Assembly (NCBI GenBank): GCA_016802295.1
Contig: JAESIW010000115.1
Coordinates: 1,851,995-1,915,994, forward strand
Length of the DNA: 64,000 nt
Direction of reading: 5' to 3'
From: Brachionus rotundiformis
Taxonomy: Eukaryota > Rotifera > Eurotatoria > Ploima > Brachionidae
Below the pieces are notes generated by a model. The model was given only the letters and a program-made list of their open reading frames with translations. It was not told where the DNA came from and searched no databases. Shown piece by piece: positions 48,690 to 60,628 of the stretch (within the stretch, counting starts at the first letter, position 1; every line of letters starts with the position of its first letter). The position numbers and the translations under genes were made by a program.

Positions 48690-49247
48690 GACACAAAGTT
48701 GATATCAAATGTAAACAGCGTGGAATCATGTTTAGCTTTAGAGAATGATATAAACAAAATATCAAAATGGACGAACGACTGGTTAATCAAGCTTAACGAA
48801 GAGAAATCTAAAGTAATGCACTTTGGTAAAAATAACTCGAATTTCAATTACACAATTAATCAAACGAGTATTTTGAAAACAGAGGCGGAACGAGATCTAG
48901 GGATAATAATTACATTAGTTGCATTGAATTTAACTAGTCTAGAGACCAGAAGATTAAGAGGGGATCTGATCGAGATGTTTAAAATTATAAAAGGGCACGA
49001 CAAGATTAACTGGCATGTACCCCTAGTCTTCAAGAATAATCCAGAAAATACGTTTCTTCCAACCCCTAGACGTCATGGTTTTACGTTAGAAAGACAATTA
49101 GTAAAGAACTGTGAGCAAAGATTTAATTTTTTTAGCAACAGAGTGGTCAATGTTTGGAATCGACTTGACAGAGTTGTCATTAACTCGGACACAGTAAATG
49201 TTTATAAAAACAAAATTGACAAACTTGATTTAAACAAGCTATTATGA
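48690..49247 (+). mobile_element. Internally deleted LINE reverse-transcriptase remnant
   Basis: The plus-strand open frame begins DTKLISNVNS, just after where the YADD catalytic box should be. It continues with KWTNDWLIKLNEEKSKVMHF, a classic non-LTR reverse-transcriptase block, to ERDLGIII. It then jumps directly to SLETRRLRGDLIEMFKIIKG and RVVNVWNRLDRVVIN. The conserved stretch of roughly 100 or more residues normally found between these blocks is missing, yet the frame stays open to TGA at 49245-49247. The remnant lacks the catalytic residues. Confidence 0.75.
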
Positions 49248-50107
49248 TGAGACTTAACCTTCGTTCCATGTGCTTGCACATTATAGCTTTCATTTTATTA
49301 TCTTGTTTGTTTGGTATTCTTTAAAAATGAAATTAAGGAAGAAAAATCAAAAAACCCTCTTTGCCTAAAAATTGGATTAATATTTTTTATTCAAAGTACA
49401 TGTCCAAGTTACCATTCTTAATGCATTAACTTAGTGGTTTTGAAGTTTATCTCTTGTATAGTTAATCATTTAACAAAACCTCAGGCAAGTGGATCCCAAA
49501 GATCTTTCTCAAACTTCTAAAGTCTAAGGTATTCAGGTATTTTTTACTTAGATTCAGACATTCTCCGCCATTCACTCCCATATATCTGTGCTGCCATATT
49601 TCCTTGCAGGGTTAGCTACCAAAGGTTTTCTTGAAGTCATATAAATTTAGCGTTGATAATTCAATTAATGAAAATTTTTTCCGTCTAATTATAACATCTT
49701 TTTTTAAATTTTAAATTAGCCGAAATTCAAATGAAAATCAATTGCAGATTTATTTTGAAAAATTTATGAAATATTTAACACCTTCATAATATAAAAAAAT
49801 TAATTTTTATTTAAAGAAAACTCTTATGTAACTATAAATCGCTGTATTTTTTAAAATAAAACAGATATAATTTTTCTAATTAAATAAAAAATCGAATTAT
49901 TTGACTAAATTTAAATTTTTGTTGTTCATTTTTGTCGATAATTTAAAGATTTTTCATATCAAATTTTCAAATCAAGACATATTTAAATAAAAGACTAGTT
50001 AAAATTAATATATCATGATCAAATTGCTATTTAATCAGGATAAAATTACCAAGAGGTTTTCTTGAAAAAAGGCAAATAAAATCTTAAATAAGTTATTCAA
50101 TAATTAC
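49248..50107. other. LINE 3' flank and AT-rich spacer
   Basis: It contains the repeat match at 49480-49516 shared with 10673-10708, and a less A/T-rich patch at about 49550-49625. No gene is seen. Confidence 0.4.
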
Positions 50108-50115
50108 TATAAAAG
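50108..50115 (+). promoter_or_regulatory. TATA box of the M15-like peptidase gene
   Basis: TATAAAAG lies 58 bp before the ATG at 50166, the expected distance for a short leader. Confidence 0.6.
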
Positions 50116-50165
50116 CATGTAAAAAAATTGCTTTTATCTTAAAAGAAAAAAAATAAAAACTTAAA

Positions 50166-50959
50166 ATGTCCAAGCTTGTATTTTTAATTGCTGCCACTTT
50201 AATAGCAAGTAAAAAGCTTATTTAAATATTAAAAGTATCCCAGAAGATGATTATTCATACTTATTCTATCAAGGTATTTCTTGCGATACCTGTGACATAG
50301 CCTCACATCCAACCTACGGAAGAGGAAACTGTGTCCAGTCGACATGGTGCCCAAATTCTTTGTATGTTTCTGGTTTGTGTGAATCTAAGCCTGCTAGTGT
50401 TAAGTGCTGTTACTCCGCTGGCCAGTCATCTAGCTTGCCATCAGTTTGCACATCAAGCGTCAAGTTGTCTCAATACACAGCTATCACTGTTTTGAACGCT
50501 AATGGAATCACAGTCAGCTCATCAGGAAGTAATAATTTTCTAAATAAAAAACAAACACTTTGACAATCTCATATTTCCTTTAGACTGTGCCAACCGAAAC
50601 GTCCCAACCTGCACTGGATTAGACCAAATTAACTGCAGAAGCATTTCTGAATTGGTTAACTATAGAAGAGCTAGTGGTTGTGCTGTAATTATGACCGGTG
50701 GAACCGAAACAGGTCATTCAAGTGGAACTTATTCTCACTGGAATGGTTACAAGATTGATATTGGTCTAAACAGCTGTCATAGCTCTTACATTAAATGTAA
50801 ATTTTCTTTTATTATTTTATAACAAAAACTTTTCATTATTTTCCATTAGCCCGATTTACCTATGCTGGCAAAAGAGGAGATGGTGCCGATTTATACAAAG
50901 ACGCAAGAGGAAATACTTGGGCTTTGGAAGGCAACCATTGGGATATATTATTTCCTTAA
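50166..50959 (+). CDS. Secreted M15-like zinc peptidase with Cys-rich N-domain
   Basis: Likely a secreted peptidoglycan-type D,D-peptidase, or a protein with that fold. Exons 50166-50208, 50274-50528, 50584-50796 and 50850-50959 (introns of 65, 55 and 53 bp) give 206 residues. Residues 1-15 are a signal peptide. About 16-60 form a Cys-rich module (CDTCD, GRGNC, TWC, GLCESK, VKCC) like those fused to secreted lytic enzymes. The C-terminal domain shows HWNGYKID at 151-158, matching the M15 zinc pattern HxxGxxxD (His151, Asp158). EGNH at 197-200 matches the ExxH pattern (Glu197 base, His200 third ligand). The usual Arg of SGYR is not seen; the equivalent region reads MTGGTETGH. The introns and TATA box show it is an integrated eukaryotic gene. 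An AATAAA lies near 51002. The family assignment rests on motif spacing, not a database search. Confidence 0.7.
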
Positions 50960-51539
50960 ATAATTATTATTTTCTTAATTAATCCAATTTATTTAGTTAA
51001 AAATAAAAGTTGACCTATATCCCATTTTTGAATACCCCTAAATAAACAAATAATAATGAGCTTTTAATTAATTTTAAAAAAGTTATTAATTAATTTTAAA
51101 TTGATTACTGTTTATTCTTATGAGTAAAATTAGAGACATTTTTTTGCTTTTTAAGTATAATTACGAAAAATAATTTTATAAATTAATTATTTTATTTATC
51201 TAAAATTGTTTATTTATTGAATTTTACAAATATTTGATTTCAAAAGAAAAAATAAAAGCCTTGATTTTTTTTTTCTCTACAATTTAATATATCACACTCG
51301 GCATAAAAATAAAATTATCTCTAAAAAATTTATAATCAAAAAACTTCCTCTAGAAATTAAAAAATAAATGTCGGTTCAAAAGTTTAAAAAATCGGGTAAT
51401 TCAAAAGTTTTAACAATTAATCACCACTTTTTTAAAAATCGTTATGATTAAATCTTAAATGTCTTTTAATTTTGAGTAAATTTTTCTCTTCAACTGTTCA
51501 TTTGGTCTGTAAATAACATTACCAAAAAATCTTTAATTT
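50960..51539. other. 3' UTR and AT-rich spacer
   Basis: A poly(A) signal of the peptidase gene lies near 51002; nothing else was recognised. Confidence 0.4.
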
Positions 51540-51890
51540 GGCAAAAAAAGGAAAAAAAAATGTGGTAGATGATGATGATAATGATAGATTGTGGGTCTGC
51601 TAAAAAGACTCAAGGAGTAAGCATAAGTAAGTATACTATAATGATCGTCTCCAAAAAAATGCGTCTCATATAGCGGTCAGAAAACCTCTTCAAAACATAA
51701 TAGATAGACAAAAAAGATATAAGCGGGGTAAAAAGAGACTAAATTGTACAGTTGATAACAGGTCTAGAGTTATTTTCAGTGACGAGTCCAATTATGATGT
51801 CTTAAATCGTCAAGAGTAGTAGTAAAAAGGTTTAAGAATGAAAAGTTTCACCCGAAGTTCTGTATACCAAGGTTACAAAACGTATAGATT
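51540..51890 (+). pseudogene. Second Tc1/mariner transposase relic
   Basis: On the plus strand a broken frame reads DRQKRYKRGKKRLN, RVIFSDESNYDVLNRQE and, after stops, KRFKNEKFHPKFCIPRLQN. These align with the relic at 705-1491, including the first catalytic Asp. The N-terminal DNA-binding part and everything after PRLQN are missing. Confidence 0.75.
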
Positions 51891-53550
51891 TTCAACAATG
51901 AGTAAATCAATTGATTATGATTCTGTTAGTCCAAAGAATTTTACTTGATAACTATTTATTTTTTAGACTTGTAAGCAAATCAATAGCATTCATGACTTGG
52001 AATTTTTCAACATTATTAGAAAAGCTTTACAGCTGAATGGTTCTTGATAAAAATACTAAATTAGACAATCTTAGCTGAAATTTAATAACTAAATAAAGCA
52101 AACTACGATCTTTATAACTTCTTTGATGAATAAATTGGTTAGCAAGTTAATACTGGCAACCAATTGTAATTTTGTTTTGTGGATAAAATGGTCATCAAAT
52201 TATAAATAGAATATGTAGAGAATATTATAAATAAACGATTAATAAGCATTAATTCTTTAGAGTTTGGAAGCTGAAAATGATTTTTAAAATGAGAAGATAC
52301 ATTATAATAGTTTTTAAAAGATTAAAATTTTGGTTTTTTTATCTCATAGACTGGTCACTTTCATATTTAATTATAAAAATAAAATTTCAAACTCGATAAT
52401 TTATTGACATTGATTTTTCTTAAAAATCTTGATATCATATGAACCCTATCGATTTTGTTTATTACTTAACTATTGTCAAAACTTAAAATTATTTATTCAA
52501 AATAAAAGAACATTTAAAAAATAGAATTTTATCAATGCAATTTAATCGACTAAATTACTTTTTAAATACTTTTAATTAAAAAGTTGTCTAAGGAAATTTT
52601 AATAATAACAAAAATTTAAAAAATAAGTGAATGAAGGATATTTTTTTGATTTATGAGTCGACAGAGTTGTAATTTGACTCAAATAAACTTTAAAAGAGTA
52701 AAATGTTTCTAAAATATTGATTAATTTTATCATTATTGTTAGTAAAAATTATTTCACTTTTATTTTTTGATAAAATAAAATAAATCAAAAGCATTTCTAT
52801 TGTCTTGTATTAAACGATGCATGTTTTCATTAATTTTAAATGTAATTTGCTTTAATTTAAAAAAATACTGGCAATTGATCGATATCTGTGACCAGAAAGT
52901 AAAGTTTTTTATGCACCAATTATTGCCAATATACCACATTTAGGAGTTTATTATTTAACATTTGCTAAATTTTTAACAAACTAAAACTACCATTTAAGTT
53001 AGCTTTTAAATATTTTAAACTCAAATTATTTCGCCTTTAAATTTTAATAATTTATTCACTTTGGAAAAAAATGTTGCAATTCGTCTCAGATATTTTAAAA
53101 AAAGTATAATAAAATTAAACAATAATTTAAATAATTAATGTTAAAATGTAAAAGCACTTAATAAAGCAAGCAGTCATGTTCACATTATGCTGTCTATTCT
53201 CCCTTCTTTTCAATGCTAAAAAAATATTACGCAGTTTATTTTTAATAAAAAAAAAGTTATTTTTTCCAAGACTAAAGCGCTTGAGGGCTCCCTCTATTTT
53301 TTCCATTAAATGCTAAACATTTTACTAAGGGAGACTTAAGCTTCAAATAAAATAAGAAAGTCTGTGTTCACGTTATTGTTCTTGATTTTAGATCCAAATT
53401 TTCTCTTCCCTCTAATCTTTAAATTAAAATTTTTGATAAAATAAACAAGGGAGCTGTGTAAAAGCGTGCAAGAGGCTCTTTTCGAAACCACTAATTACTT
53501 TTTAATGCCAGTCAAAATAGCTAGATAAAGTGACACTTCAACTCTTCTAA
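51891..53550. other. AT-rich spacer upstream of the zinc-finger gene
   Basis: No gene or repeat was recognised. Bases about 53270-53500 are somewhat less A/T-rich and probably hold the promoter and leader of the zinc-finger gene. Confidence 0.4.
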
Positions 53551-56500
53551 ATGGAATGGAACACGACTGACAATGTTTCAGAGCAAACGACCGCAAGTCA
53601 CCACACCATGCACAGCTCAAACATGAATATGAACGATTTTGCAAACATAAACACCACCACCTATGACTTGAACCAATTTAATCAATTGATAAATTTGAAT
53701 AGTTCAAGCAGCCATCAAGAGATTATCCGGTCAAATAGTTCGCTTCACATTATGCACAATAGAGGTACCATGAACCATAATGGACAAGACATGCTTCAAA
53801 ATTTAAATGGTCAAAATTCGTCTGTAGTCCACTCTTCGCTTGGCAATTTGACCACTAATTCTAATTTAAGTAAGCGCAATATTTTTATTTCAAATCTGAG
53901 ATTTGTTTAGATAATTAAGCTTAGAATTTTTGGCTTATTAAATTTTAAAATTTAGATGACCAATATAAATATTTTAAAAATAAATGCTTTAAATATTTGA
54001 GTTGATATTTCTATGTTTATTTGATTACTAAAAGTAGATCTGGGGGAAAATGGGATATTGTTTAATTATAAAGGATATCTATTTACTAATTAGAGCTTAA
54101 AAGAATTTTAAGGTATCGTTTAAGTAAATTTTATATGAGAGACCTTTTAGAAATTTTCTAATTATATTTTTTCTTTTAAATAAAAGGAAGTGATTTATGT
54201 TCTAAAATTCTTATAAAAACTGCTAATTAAAATCATTTTTTTTCCTTGACTGAGCAATACTAATAATTTTTTATTTATTTATTTTGAGAAAATATTTTAA
54301 TTCAATTTAGTTAGTTAACTATTTTCAAAAAATATTTTAAGTTTTTTTTCTTAGTGTATTCTATCTAAAAAAAACAATGAAAAAGGAAGCAAAAATCAAT
54401 CGTGGCCCCCTCGACCCCGACCAGAATATGTTTGGTTATGGTCATTTTTCATTTTGACTAAAAAGTACTCTTTTTTTAATTAATTGATAAATTGTATTTG
54501 GAAATTTATCTGCTCAACTCTAATGGCCGAATTTTAAAGCATTGTCCACTGCTTTTGAACAATTAAACCACTACTCTTGTTTTACATTCTCAAACATCTA
54601 TAATTAATTGGTTAATATCCGGTTTGCCGATCGGGATCAATTTTTTATTAATAATAAAAAAATATTATTTAAATTTTGTAAATTTTGGTTTTTATATAAT
54701 AATATTAATTTTGTTAAGTCTGTTCTCTACAAGACTTATTAAGAATTATAACTCTAGAAAAGCTATAATTTGTATTTACCGGGATTAATTAAGTAAAATT
54801 TTTAATTTTTTTATTACTTTAATAGTAAAATCCAGTTATGATGTAAACGATGACAAATCTGGCCTGATATTGATCCAAAACAAAGACGAAATGGTTCAGT
54901 ATAGCAACATTTTTCAAAATGATATGCTAATAGCTGAATTTCTGAATTCAAATCCACTCGATCCAAGCCAAGACCAATTGTCTGCTCCGAGTGCATCAAT
55001 TGACATGGTGCATCAGACAGAAGAGAATACTCCAAAGAAAAGCAGTCCCAACAAATTCAACTACAAATGCAACTATTGTCTTCATTTGACCAAATTTAAG
55101 GCCCACATTATCGAGCACATGCTAACCGAACACAAAATTGACCTTATGCAGTGTCCATATCCGGATTGTTTGAAAAAATTCAAAGACGAATGGAAGCTGA
55201 AACGTCATCTTACTTCCAACAAAGACCATTTACAACTGGGCACCTACAAAGACTTAAATGATTGCCTAAAGCTTCATGTTCACATAACACCACAGCGTAT
55301 TGGCCAATATCCTTGTCCATTGTGTCAAATCGACCCCATTACAGGCACAGTGATTATTAGCCATGAGTTGGATCAGGAAGTATCTATTCAAAATTTGGTC
55401 AGCAAAAATTTAGACAACTCTCTTTTTTTCGACAAATATGAAGAGCTTGTTGACCACTGCTGCAAAAGTCACCCATCGTTTAACATGGACTCTTACTTTA
55501 TATGCAGAACATGCGGACAAGTGTTTCTAAATCGATACAAACTCAGCTGCCATAATTTCAATGTACACAGTGGCAAACGAAAACCACGCAACAACAGAAA
55601 TCCAAATTTTGCCGACTTGAGCCACATGATTAGCTTGGACTCTTCAAATAGCGACAACATAACCGATGTGATAGACAGCGTGGCCAAAGGTTTGGGCAGT
55701 GTGGAAAAACTGTCCAATGCGAACAAATTTCGCACAGTGACCGAATCGGTGGTACAGGAAAAAAAATATTTGTGTGTGGTGTGCTCGCGCAGGTTCAAGA
55801 GAGTCCGAGATCTGCAAACCCATGTCCAAATAATGCACAAAAACATTACTGAATTGCAGAAAGAAGAGCTCAAAACAGAAATAGAAAAGACCAATCTGGT
55901 ATTGACCAAGACAAGGCGAGCGCGCAGTAGAGCGCTCATCGACTACCATTCGGCAAACTTGCTCTCAACAAATGACCCGAACACAAAAATTTGCTTCATT
56001 TGCTCAAAAATTTTTCGGGCAGTTCAAAATCACGGAGTTTCCACAGCGCCTGGTGTCACACACACACTCAACTTGAGCAAGTCGTTTCAGCGTCACCTGC
56101 AAATCCAGCATGGCATCAATGAAAAAGGCGAAAAGCTGATCGATTGTCCGGTGTGCGAGAAGAGCTTTTTTGCCAAAATCCAGCTTGAACGCCATTTGAG
56201 AACACATCAAGTGTGGATAGAGGATGATGATGGTCAGCCAGCGCTCAACACAGAACCCGTGCCAGAACACCGCACCAAGCACTCGATCCTCTACTGCCAC
56301 GAGTGTGTCGAATGTTCAATATTTTTCAAGTCAATGAAAATCTTGACCAAGCACAAAAAGGACGCTCATAACCTTAAGCCAGTCTTTAAGTGCGCCAATA
56401 CAATTGATTGTAATAGACAATTTGACTCAATTGAGGCATTCATGGACCATTCTAAAGTGCATACACAAAAAAACATTGTTTGTTCCAAGTGCCGAATCAA

Positions 56501-59370
56501 ATTTGCCAACAAGAATACATTAAGAATACATATGAAAAATTTTCACTATAAGACTAGCCTGAGCAAGAAGGGTACTCTTAATCGGAGTAGAAAATTGGTC
56601 GACATGGCCGATGCTGGCAATCAGTTGACAGAGTTGGGCACACAGGAGAACAAATTGGTCAAGAATGAGTTCACATGTCCCACTTGTAGACAGCAGTTTT
56701 CCTCTAGTAACTCGCTGCACAATCACTTGGCAACTCATAATCCCAGCGAGCTCAAGCTCTTTATGTGCAATTACTGCCATTTGTCGTTTAAAACGCGCAA
56801 AGAACTGTCCCAACACGTGGCCACCCACGACTCTCACAAGCACAAGTCGTGCGACAAATGTGGTGAAACATTCAAGACCTCGTTTCACCTAAAACGGCAC
56901 ACTTTGACGCGGCACAGCGACAATCGGCCATTCAAATGCAACCACTGCGAGATGACTTTTGCTCGAAAGGACAAACTCAAGCAGCACGAGGCCAAGCATG
57001 TAAACCATCCACTTTACAAATGTTCCCAATGTAACAAGGGCTTTTACCGAAAAGAACACCTAAAAGATCACGAAATATCCAAGCACTCGAAAGAGTATCC
57101 GTTCACATGCGAGCACTGCAATAAGGGTTTTGTCCATGCCAAAGACTTGCATCGACACATCAGGGTTCGTCACCTTGGCAATCAGTCTCCGAAGCCCAAG
57201 AAAGCCGAAGATTTGCAGCCCATTTCAAAGCAAATGGATCTCAAGTCTGGCATGGACTCCACAACACAGAAGATGATTTACCAAATGCCACAGATAAATG
57301 CCAACATTTCTAATGGTGATTTTAAATCGCGTAAAATCTCTTCCATTCTCAAGTCCAATTATGCTCCGCAACAGCAAGCAGATGTGCCAAAACCAATAAT
57401 TTCACAGCCTGTCATTGCTCAGACGCCCATATTGGTGGCTCAAGCGGCACCAATACAAATATTAAATGAACCAAATGACAAAATGGTTGTTAACCCTTCT
57501 AATTGTCAAATAATTACACTTAGAATAAACGATTTGAATTCTATTTTGGACAAATTGAACACCAATCAGGTCAGTGGTGGATGATTAACTTTTTTTTTAT
57601 CCAAAAAAATTTTTTTAATCAATTTGTTTAATTAGAAAAAATTTCAAAAGCTAAATTACAAAAAAGTCAAATCTTACATCACTTACAAAAATTTAATTCA
57701 AATTAATTTAAAATATTAAATTATTTAAATTTTTTTTGTTAGATACCAACTACCATATTTTTAATTTTAATTAACCAAAAAATTTTAATATGCTCAGATT
57801 ATATTTTTAAATTTTTTTAACCAAAATGATTTCATATAGAGATTTTATTTATTTTTCATTCAGTGCGTAAGTTGATTCTTATTCAAAAGCTTTGTAACAA
57901 TTCTTTATCTTTTAACATGTCTGGACAGTTCTTATTAATGATAGAATCAAAATTTCCTTAGCAAAAAAAGGAAGCTTTAGTTTATAAATGTCTGTATCTA
58001 TAAAAATCAAGAATAGATTTTTTTTAGTTCTCATTTAATAAGTCTGAGCCATTTTGAGAAAAGATACTTAAACTGAACTAACTTCATTTTTTAACTACTC
58101 TAAACTAAGTCCTCTATTAAACCTTTTTTTTATATCTTAAAGATATCTTTACTATTTTCTGAGTCGAGGATTTATTCTTATACTAAATTTTATCAAAACT
58201 CCCTCTCTTATTTTTTAAAAAGTAATTTTTAATTAGTTATCTTTTTTTTAGGATTTTTCTAATTTTTTTCAACCTAGTTACTTTTTTATTAATCAATTAA
58301 TTTTCTAAGTTCATAAAAAATTAATAAAAATATTGACTTTAATTTAGGTTTTTTAAGTTGTTAATCAATTATTTTAATTTTAGATTTTGGAAAAATTATA
58401 TTTCATTTTAAAATATTATAATTAAATTGAAATTAATCAATCACATTGTCAAATTGGATTTATTAGCAATGTTATTAAATGAAATCTTTTAATTTTCTTT
58501 TAATTTAAGTATTTTGGTATCTAATTTTTAAATTTAATGATAAAAATTAATGACTAAAATTTAAAAGAACTATAAATCAAAAAATGTATTATTAAGAAAT
58601 GTTTTTATTTAAACAAATTAAACAAAAAATTTAAACAAAAATTATTTTGTCGTACATCAAATTTATCAATTTTTATAATTTCTTATTTCAATAAGGTTGT
58701 TACTAATCAAGAGACCAAGAGTCAAGTGGAAGAAAAGTCTGGTGAAAAGTCTTTCAAATGCCCCACTTGTTCGAAACCATTTTTCAACGAATGCCAATTA
58801 AACAAGCACATTCAATCCAAACATTCGGCAAGTCCTCAATTTGCTTGTTCCTTGTGTAACAAAGAGTTTTCCACGCGTGCCAATGCCAAGTACCACATTG
58901 AGAACGGTCACGTAGAGTTTTCGTGTCCAGTTTGTCAAAAATTTTTCAAAAATAAATCACATGCTCAGCGTCACATAGACAACAGTCATGCACTAACTAA
59001 CCAAGCCGATCTAAAGCCAATCAGACAAAGTAAAAGTGAACCAAAACTGATAGAAATTTCTGCCAAATATAACAAAAATATGAACGAAAACAATTCTATG
59101 GTGCAGGGTCTTGAAACAATAAACACATTTATGTTCGACTCGACCAATAAGACCGATGCAAATAACAATTTGGTCAACTTTGGTTTTGATCGACCATCTT
59201 ATTCAAACTTGATCTGGTCTCATCCATCCACATCTGGTACATCGCCCAATTCGGCGTGTATAACTCAATCGCCCATCAATCAAACAAATACTAATTTATT
59301 TATCCTAAATAATGGAAATATTAATCAACAGAATTTGGGTGAGAATGTGAACCAGTCTTTTTTTATTTAA
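53551..59370 (+). CDS. Large C2H2 zinc-finger protein (about 19 fingers)
   Basis: A probable DNA-binding transcription factor. Exons 53551-53869, 54826-57569 and 58696-59370 join in phase to 1245 residues. Exon 1 encodes a Ser/Asn/His/Met-rich low-complexity N-terminus. Exon 2 has about sixteen C2H2 fingers, early ones widely spaced or atypical (for example the split CFICSKIFRAVQNHG unit) and later ones regular (CDKCGETFKTSFHLKRHTLTRH). They are followed by a Gln/Pro/Ile-rich linker. Exon 3 adds three fingers (CPTCSKPFFNECQLNKH, CSLCNKEFSTRANAKYH and CPVCQKFFKNKSHAQRH) and an Asn-rich tail. Introns are 956 and 1126 bp. If exon 3 were not spliced on, the exon 2 frame would stop at 57584 and the protein would end at QVSGG, so two isoforms are possible. 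No orthologue is claimed. Confidence 0.85.
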
Positions 59371-60079
59371 CCTATGCAATAGGCAACCGGTGTTTGATGT
59401 TTACGGATGTAAATTTTAAGTGCCTTTGAGAAACATTCAAATCTTACATTTGCTTCACTTTTTGAAGCGAGCTTTTTTGCGGTGTTTTTTTGTATATTTT
59501 TTTTGAAATGTTTAATGTTTAATTTAATTAATTAATTTTATTGGTGTTGAGAGATTGTTAGAAAATTTTTAGTAAGGCCAGCTGTTTACGGCTGAATTTT
59601 TTTTTCTCTTAAGTTTATAAGATTTTTAAATAAATCCGGTGAAAATAATTTTTTTTCAAATTTTAATCAAATTAAAAAAATTTATATTTTAATTTTATTT
59701 GATTTTTTTGCCACTTTCTTGGACCATTCCAGTAAAAATCAGAAAGGAACTGAAACCTGTTGTATAAGATACCCTTTGTAGCTTGGCCGTAGCAGGAAAA
59801 GCCATTTTCTCAATTGCGCGGATGAAGGAGCTGTATATGATTAACATTTCACTGACTTTTTAGAGAATGGCTTATACCAAAGTTAGCTTTCAATAGAAGA
59901 TGGTGACGTAAATTTTATATTTTTAAGCAAAAATATTATTTATTCTTACTTATTATTTTATCTAAAATTAATCAATCAATCTAGTTACTAAAATAAATTT
60001 TTATTATTCCGGTTTTTATTGTAATAAACTATCAATTAGATAAATTTCATTTAATTACTGTTAATGGCAAACCACTAAC
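59371..60079. other. 3' UTR of the zinc-finger gene and spacer
   Basis: AATAAA near 59630 may end the transcript. Bases 59720-59900 have balanced composition and broken reading frames, and may be an old repeat. They are not identified. Confidence 0.4.
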
Positions 60080-60145
60080 AGGAAAAATCTTAATTTTAGC
60101 ATAACCATGTTTTGGAATTTAAATTAAAGCTCCCAGTTAACATTA
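60080..60145 (+). repeat. Long target-site duplication, left copy
   Basis: This 66-bp stretch (starting AGGAAAAATCTTAATTTTAG) recurs at 60562-60628 with only three differences and brackets the LINE fragment. Confidence 0.85.
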
Positions 60146-60561
60146 ATAATAATAATAATAAATAATAATGGGTCCTTTATCCTTATCTGTTCGAGATTAC
60201 GGACGAGATTTTGATGCGCCATTTCTCGCGATTCTTCGACTCATTCACCCATTTTGACCAGACATTTCCAGCTCTCTCACAGTCCTCTTTTAAGCAATCT
60301 GTCCACTCTCTTTCTGGTCTTCCTCTTCCACACTTTCCACTCGAAATATCACCAAATAGATTTTATCAACCGAGACAGTCTTTGTTTGATTGTAGAGTTT
60401 TTGTTCTGTCAATCCAATTCTTTGAGGACCTACTATCTGCATCAAACGTCTTCTGTGAAAACTACTTAGTTTTTGATAGTCAGACTGCATGTCCACGACT
60501 CTGCACCGTACATGGTAGTTGCCTTTACTGTAGTTAAATAAATCTTACTTTTTGTTCTAAA
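60146..60561 (-). mobile_element. 5'-truncated LINE insertion with (TTA)n tail
   Basis: Minus-strand broken frames carry TMYGAESWTCSL, QKLSSFHRRRLMQIVG, GKCGRGRPEREWTDCLKEDC and SKNREKWRIKI. These correspond to the C-terminal block of RTE/craniofacial-type non-LTR reverse transcriptases (YGCESW, RRxLR, GRPRKRWxDCVKEDL, DRxKWR). At its 3' end (low coordinates, 60146-60168) is an AAT/TTA microsatellite, the tail expected of such elements. Flanking direct repeats of 66-67 bp mark the insertion. Only the C-terminal part was inserted, and it has stops. Confidence 0.8.
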
Positions 60562-60628
60562 AGGAAAAAATCTTAATTTTAGCTTAACCATGTTTTGGAA
60601 TTTAAATTAAAGCCCCCAGTTAACATTA
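60562..60628 (+). repeat. Long target-site duplication, right copy
   Basis: Right partner of 60080-60145, 67 bp, ending in CCAGTTAACATTA. Confidence 0.85.

Noticed and set aside
55493..56888. Minus-strand ORFs of up to 148 codons opposite the zinc-finger exon
   Set aside because: They are antisense reflections of a regular Cys/His-coding sequence, with no domain of their own.
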